A stretch of 64,000 nucleotides of DNA from Desulfurivibrio dismutans (GTDB lineage Bacteria; Desulfobacterota; Desulfobulbia; Desulfobulbales; Desulfurivibrionaceae): the NCBI RefSeq assembly GCF_029210385.1, contig NZ_JARGDQ010000006.1:1-64000 (forward strand), read 5' to 3'. The notes beneath the pieces were generated by a model. That model had not been told where the DNA came from. It ran no database searches and saw only the letters and a list, made by a program, of their open reading frames with translations. The position numbers were made by a program, and so were the translations under genes. Shown here piece after piece: positions 60,169 through 64,000 of this stretch (position 1 is its first letter; every line of letters begins with the position of its first letter).

Positions 60169-62844
60169 ATGATGCATATCAATTATCGAAGGCTTTGGGC
60201 CAAAACAGATAATGATGTCAGCGAAAATTGGCATCCGCTCGTTCTTCATTTGTTTGATATTGCGGCCAGTGCAGATGCCATCCTGGCACGTGAACCGGAA
60301 GCGACACGCCTAAAGATGGCCGATGTTCTTGGGATGAAATGGCAAGATGCCCGTCCTTGGCTTCTTTTCGTTATCGCCTGCCACGATCTGGGCAAGGCCT
60401 GTCCGGGATTTCAGTGCAAGTGGAAGAATTTGGCCGAGCTGCCCGTGCCACATAGTCCAAACACGGGGATCAACCATGGCTTCGTGAGCCAGCTTGTTTT
60501 GGCGGAACGCCTGCGATCCATGGGGTGGCCAGAAGAATTAGCCGAATTGATTGCCGATGCTGTGGGATGCCATCATGGGGTGCGGGCCAATCAAAATGGC
60601 CAGAACGAGGCAGAACGTGAAATTCAGGTTGGCCGGGGCGAGCGACTGACAGCCATCCGGAATGAGTGGAAATTTGCGCGTCAGGAGTTGATGGAAGCCC
60701 TCCTGGCGATCTTCAACCCTTCACAGTTTCCTGGAAAACCGGGCCTCTCTGGCCCGGATTTCATGCTGCTTTCTGGTCTTACCAGTTTTGCCGACTGGAT
60801 CGGCTCGAACGAAGAGTGGTTTCCTTTTGGTACGCCGCAGGATTGTGAAGACCTTCCCGCTTGGTTCCAGGGTCGCCGCGTTCGAGCCGACCAAGCTCTG
60901 GATGCCATAGGCTGGGAACCCCGCATCCCACTTGCCTCGCGTTCAAAATCCTTTATCCAGGTTTTTGGCTTTGCCCCCCGCCCTTTGCAGCAAACACTCA
61001 TTGATGTTTTGGCTGATTTGCCGACCCCTGCCATTCTGCTCGTGGAGGCACCTATGGGCGAAGGAAAGACCGAGGCGGCCTTCTTTGCCCATCTGGAGTT
61101 ACAGCGCCGGTTTGTTCATCGCGGCTTGTATGTGGCTCTCCCTACTAAGGCCACCGGCAATGCCATGTTTGCTCGCACCCTTGAGTTCCTGCAGAAGCAG
61201 GGCTCAAACCGGAAGATCGACCTGCAATTGCTACACGGCGGAACCCTTTTGAACGACACTTTTCAGGAGTTGCATATTTCTGGGGTTTACGACCAGGAAA
61301 CCGGGGGTGAGGTTCGCGCAGGAGAATGGTTTACCAACAAGAAAAGAGCGCTTCTGTCCGAATACGGGGTTGGAACCGTTGATCAGGCTCTACTCCCGAT
61401 TTTGCCGGTGCGCCACAACTTTGTACGTCTATGGGGGCTTGCCAACCGGGTGGTGGTCTTTGACGAAATCCATGCCTATGACGCCTATACTGGCACACTC
61501 CTCATTAATCTGCTGCGCTGGTTGCTCTGCCTTGGCTCATCGGTGGTGTTGCTCTCGGCAACCCTTCCACCGTCCATTCGTCGCAAACTGGCCACGGTGG
61601 TTAACGCCGATTTGCCGGAGAAGGAAGAGGCATATCCCCGCCTTTCCGTTTTTAGTCCTGGTGCAGCGACGCAAAGGCATTTTCCAGCTGACCCCTCGCG
61701 ACGTTTGATCGTGCGGCTGGAAGCGATTGGCGAGGACCTTCCGACCATGCTAGCCGGTCTGGAAAAACATCTTGCTCAAGGCGGCATGGGGCTTGCTCTG
61801 GTCAATACCGTGCAACGCGCCCAAGAGCTTTATCGACTTTTTCCCGAGGGTGAGATTCTGGAATACCAAGGCCAACGGGTGGGCAAGCGGCTTGCCGACG
61901 GCACGGTAGTTTTTCTTTTTCATGCTCGCTTCCCGGCGGACCAACGGCAGAAGCGCGAGGATCATGCTTTGGCCATTTTTGGTGAGCGCGGAGTACGGAC
62001 CGGCCGGAAGATCCTCATAGCCACTCAGGTTGCCGAGCAGAGTCTTGATCTTGATTTTGATGTGATCGCCACCGACCTCGCCCCTATTGACCTTATCCTT
62101 CAACGGGCAGGTCGTTTGTGGCGACATAAGCGGGATCAGGTGGAAAGAGGTGGGGTCCGCGAACCGCTCCTCCTGGTGGCGGGATTGGCCGGCGATGAGC
62201 CGCCCGCATTCGGAAAGCCGCTTTGGTGGGGAAAAGTGTACCGCGAAGACCTGCTCCTGTATACCTGGAGCCTGTTGCAAAAAAGGCAACATCTGACTCT
62301 ACCGGACGAAATAGATACCTTGGTGCAGACAGTTTACGAGGAACTGGTGGAGATGCCTGACTCCCTACGGGATCGGGCGAACAAAGCTCTGATGGACGAG
62401 GATGGAAAAGATTGCGCGCATCGAGGACAAGCCAGTCAGGCGATCATCGGCCTTCCCGACGATGCTTCATGGAACGAACCTGGCCGATTTGTGCGCTACG
62501 ACGAGAACCATCCAAACGTACATCGAACGCTGACGGCCCAGACAAGGCTTGGTGAAGAGTCAGCGGTGGTGATTCCGTTCTGTCCGGCAGACGGTTTCCG
62601 CCCGGAAATTATGCCGGACTTTGAGCAGGCCAAGCAATGGTTTCAGCGGGCCGTGGGCCTGTCGCGTAAAGGTGTAATCAGGAAACTCCAGGCCCAGGGT
62701 TTACCGGCTGGCTGGAAAAAGTCGCCGCTTCTGCGCAACTGTTTTCCACTGGTATTGAACACGGAAGGGCACTGGCAGGAGGATACAGCCGTGCGGTTGG
62801 ATAAGGATTTAGGCGTGGTGTACGAGCAAAAGGAGGATGCATGA
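60169..62844 (+). CDS. cas3: CRISPR-associated helicase/nuclease Cas3 (type I-E)
   Basis: 891 residues. N-terminal HD nuclease: His22, CHDLGK (His72-Asp73), NHG (His103) and CHHG (His135-136). Superfamily 2 helicase: Walker A PMGEGKTE about residue 295, DEIH box about residue 432, motif III LLSATLPP, and motif V/VI region TQVAEQSLDLDFDVIATDLAPIDLILQRAGRLWRH. It degrades DNA recruited by Cascade. The start could be the ATG at 60169 or 60172; GGGAAG lies just before the first. The stop overlaps cse1 (ATGA). Confidence 0.94.
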   Translation: MMHINYRRLWAKTDNDVSENWHPLVLHLFDIAASADAILAREPEATRLKMADVLGMKWQDARPWLLFVIACHDLGKACPGFQCKWKNLAELPVPHSPNTGINHGFVSQLVLAERLRSMGWPEELAELIADAVGCHHGVRANQNGQNEAEREIQVGRGERLTAIRNEWKFARQELMEALLAIFNPSQFPGKPGLSGPDFMLLSGLTSFADWIGSNEEWFPFGTPQDCEDLPAWFQGRRVRADQALDAIGWEPRIPLASRSKSFIQVFGFAPRPLQQTLIDVLADLPTPAILLVEAPMGEGKTEAAFFAHLELQRRFVHRGLYVALPTKATGNAMFARTLEFLQKQGSNRKIDLQLLHGGTLLNDTFQELHISGVYDQETGGEVRAGEWFTNKKRALLSEYGVGTVDQALLPILPVRHNFVRLWGLANRVVVFDEIHAYDAYTGTLLINLLRWLLCLGSSVVLLSATLPPSIRRKLATVVNADLPEKEEAYPRLSVFSPGAATQRHFPADPSRRLIVRLEAIGEDLPTMLAGLEKHLAQGGMGLALVNTVQRAQELYRLFPEGEILEYQGQRVGKRLADGTVVFLFHARFPADQRQKREDHALAIFGERGVRTGRKILIATQVAEQSLDLDFDVIATDLAPIDLILQRAGRLWRHKRDQVERGGVREPLLLVAGLAGDEPPAFGKPLWWGKVYREDLLLYTWSLLQKRQHLTLPDEIDTLVQTVYEELVEMPDSLRDRANKALMDEDGKDCAHRGQASQAIIGLPDDASWNEPGRFVRYDENHPNVHRTLTAQTRLGEESAVVIPFCPADGFRPEIMPDFEQAKQWFQRAVGLSRKGVIRKLQAQGLPAGWKKSPLLRNCFPLVLNTEGHWQEDTAVRLDKDLGVVYEQKEDA

Positions 62845-64000
62845 GCCGATTTAACCTGATTGATGAGCAATGGATTCCGGTGCGCTATCCCGATGGCCTT
62901 AGAGGCGAACTGGGCATTCGTGACACCCTGCTGCGGGCAGCGGAAATCGAGTCCATCGAAGATCCTTCGCCCTTGGTGGTGGCGGCCCTGCACCGCTTCC
63001 TGCTTGCAGTGCTGTATCGAGCGCTGGAAGGTCCGACCGACATTGATCAGGCCAAGGCCCTGTTCAGGAGCGGCCTGCCCGGTGAGATAATAGCGGCTTA
63101 CCTGGAAAAGTGGCGAAATCGATTCTGGCTATTCGATGAGAATTACCCCTTTGGCCAGATACCGACTTTTACTCCAAAAATATGGAGGGCTTGGACCGTC
63201 CTTGCAGCCGAGCATAATGCTGACAATGCCAAGGTTCTCTTCGATCATATTGATGTCACAGCATCGGGAACCATTTCCGAAGCTGCCGCAACCCGCTGGC
63301 TTTTGGCAACCCAGACTTTTTCGGTGAGCTGCGGCAAGAGCGAGCTTTCCCATACCGGCACAGCTCCATCGGCGACTGCGGCTATGGTCCTGCCGCGTGG
63401 TCACAATCTCCAGGATACACTTCTCCTTGCACTTGTCTGGCAAAATCGGGAGGTTCTTGCCCAGGATCTCCCGTTGTGGGAGAGAGAACCTGAATCGGTT
63501 GAAACGCTGCAAAAAGGGGTTGGTCGCCTCGCAAGCGGTTTGGCTGACCGGTACACCTGGCGGATCAGGGCAATACGTTTCGCGGGAAATGGGGCCGGGA
63601 TAGATAAATTGGCCTTTGCTTCCGGGGTGGGAAATACTTTATCTGATCAGCTTGATCCCATGCTTGCTTACCGGAAGGACGAGAAAAAAGGCTTGCTCCC
63701 CATTCAGTTCAAGGAGAGGGGAATCTGGCGGGATTTCGATTCCCTTTTGCCTGATGGGTCAAAGCAGGCTCCTCGGGTGATCGAACATGCGGCGGAGTTG
63801 GGCAAAATGATTCCGGAGCGGTTTCCACAGTCGGTAATGGTGGTAGGTCAAGCCAACAACAAGGCGAAAATCGAGTTTTGGCGACTTGAGCGTTTTGCCC
63901 TGCCCAAAGCTTTGGTCGGTGATCGTCTTGTCCGGGAGGAAATAAGGCAGCTTCTTGCCGATGCAGAGGATACCCAAAAGGCTCTCTGGTTAGCTTGTCG
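62841..64000 (+). CDS. cse1: Cascade large subunit Cse1/CasA (type I-E), 3' end beyond the window
   Basis: An ATG overlapping the cas3 stop opens a frame read without a stop through position 64000 (386 full codons). It begins MSRFNLIDEQWIPVRYPDG, the usual Cse1 N-terminus, with SPLVVAALHRFLLAVLYRAL and FLLA-type helices following, and WLLATQTFSVSCGKSELSHTG around residue 155, the loop region that in Cse1 contacts target DNA. GGAGG precedes the ATG. Cse1 reads the PAM and recruits Cas3. The rest (to about 500 residues) and the following cas genes lie outside. Confidence 0.92.
   Translation, partial: MSRFNLIDEQWIPVRYPDGLRGELGIRDTLLRAAEIESIEDPSPLVVAALHRFLLAVLYRALEGPTDIDQAKALFRSGLPGEIIAAYLEKWRNRFWLFDENYPFGQIPTFTPKIWRAWTVLAAEHNADNAKVLFDHIDVTASGTISEAAATRWLLATQTFSVSCGKSELSHTGTAPSATAAMVLPRGHNLQDTLLLALVWQNREVLAQDLPLWEREPESVETLQKGVGRLASGLADRYTWRIRAIRFAGNGAGIDKLAFASGVGNTLSDQLDPMLAYRKDEKKGLLPIQFKERGIWRDFDSLLPDGSKQAPRVIEHAAELGKMIPERFPQSVMVVGQANNKAKIEFWRLERFALPKALVGDRLVREEIRQLLADAEDTQKALWLAC

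Overview
This window looks like one stretch of a GC-rich (roughly 60% by eye) Gram-negative anaerobe. Tat export, RND efflux with an outer-membrane factor, periplasmic c-type heme sensors, a [NiFe] hydrogenase, a two-CW-type cysteine tail, a Mn-dependent pyrophosphatase and a UGA-encoded selenoprotein together suggest a Desulfobacterota bacterium, perhaps Desulfobulbales. That placement is an inference from gene content, not a sequence search.

Layout. 0.2-6.9 kb (minus strand): a TetR-controlled tripartite RND efflux operon with a clear promoter and palindromic operator. 6.9-16.0 kb (minus): a long co-directional housekeeping cluster, secDF fusion - ykgJ-like - purQ - tatC - ftsB-like - cation/proton antiporter - mscS-like - small Cys protein - nitroreductase. 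16.4-25.9 kb (plus): rsfS, gpmI, thrC, purine nucleoside phosphorylase, an SAH/MTA deaminase and two membrane histidine kinases, one with a periplasmic heme-type sensor. 25.9-31.7 kb (minus): a tightly overlapping operon of [NiFe] hydrogenase large and small subunits, a CheA-like kinase with a two-heme periplasmic domain, a CheX-like protein and a CheY-like receiver. 31.8-35.5 kb (minus): an FAD disulfide oxidoreductase, a TVP38-family membrane protein and an HD-GYP protein. 35.8-39.7 kb (plus): a small cytochrome c and a 1118-residue fusion of PqqD-like, radical SAM, ArsM-like methyltransferase and DUF5714-like modules. 39.9-42.5 kb (minus): a ZnuABC-type transporter. 42.7-46.1 kb: tatA, fructose-bisphosphate aldolase, a cold-shock protein and Mn pyrophosphatase. 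46.5-53.4 kb (minus): an M48 protease with TPRs, a pseudokinase-WD40 protein, rarA and a multiheme metallophosphoesterase-like selenoprotein, with overlapping or near-abutting genes. 53.6-57.9 kb: recN, a PP-loop protein and a two-CW histidine kinase. 58.1-64.0 kb (plus): a WYL regulator, a Bro-N protein, a lone CRISPR-repeat-like hairpin, a 38-residue membrane peptide, then type I-E cas3 and the start of cse1/casA, cut by the window end.

The most unusual parts are: (1) the hydrogenase/CheA-like/CheX/CheY operon, which looks like a periplasmic H2- or redox-sensing pathway. Its large subunit lacks the usual C-terminal extension, its small subunit has an extra Cys at the medial cluster, and the conserved N-terminus is reached only through a one-base slip in an A-tract. 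(2) The radical SAM-ArsM-DUF5714 fusion. (3) A selenoprotein with an in-frame UGA at 47995-47993 followed by a near-ideal bacterial SECIS hairpin; a standard gene caller would truncate it. (4) The pseudokinase-WD40 gene coupled to rarA. (5) The cas3 upstream region. Several long imperfect palindromes lie between operons.
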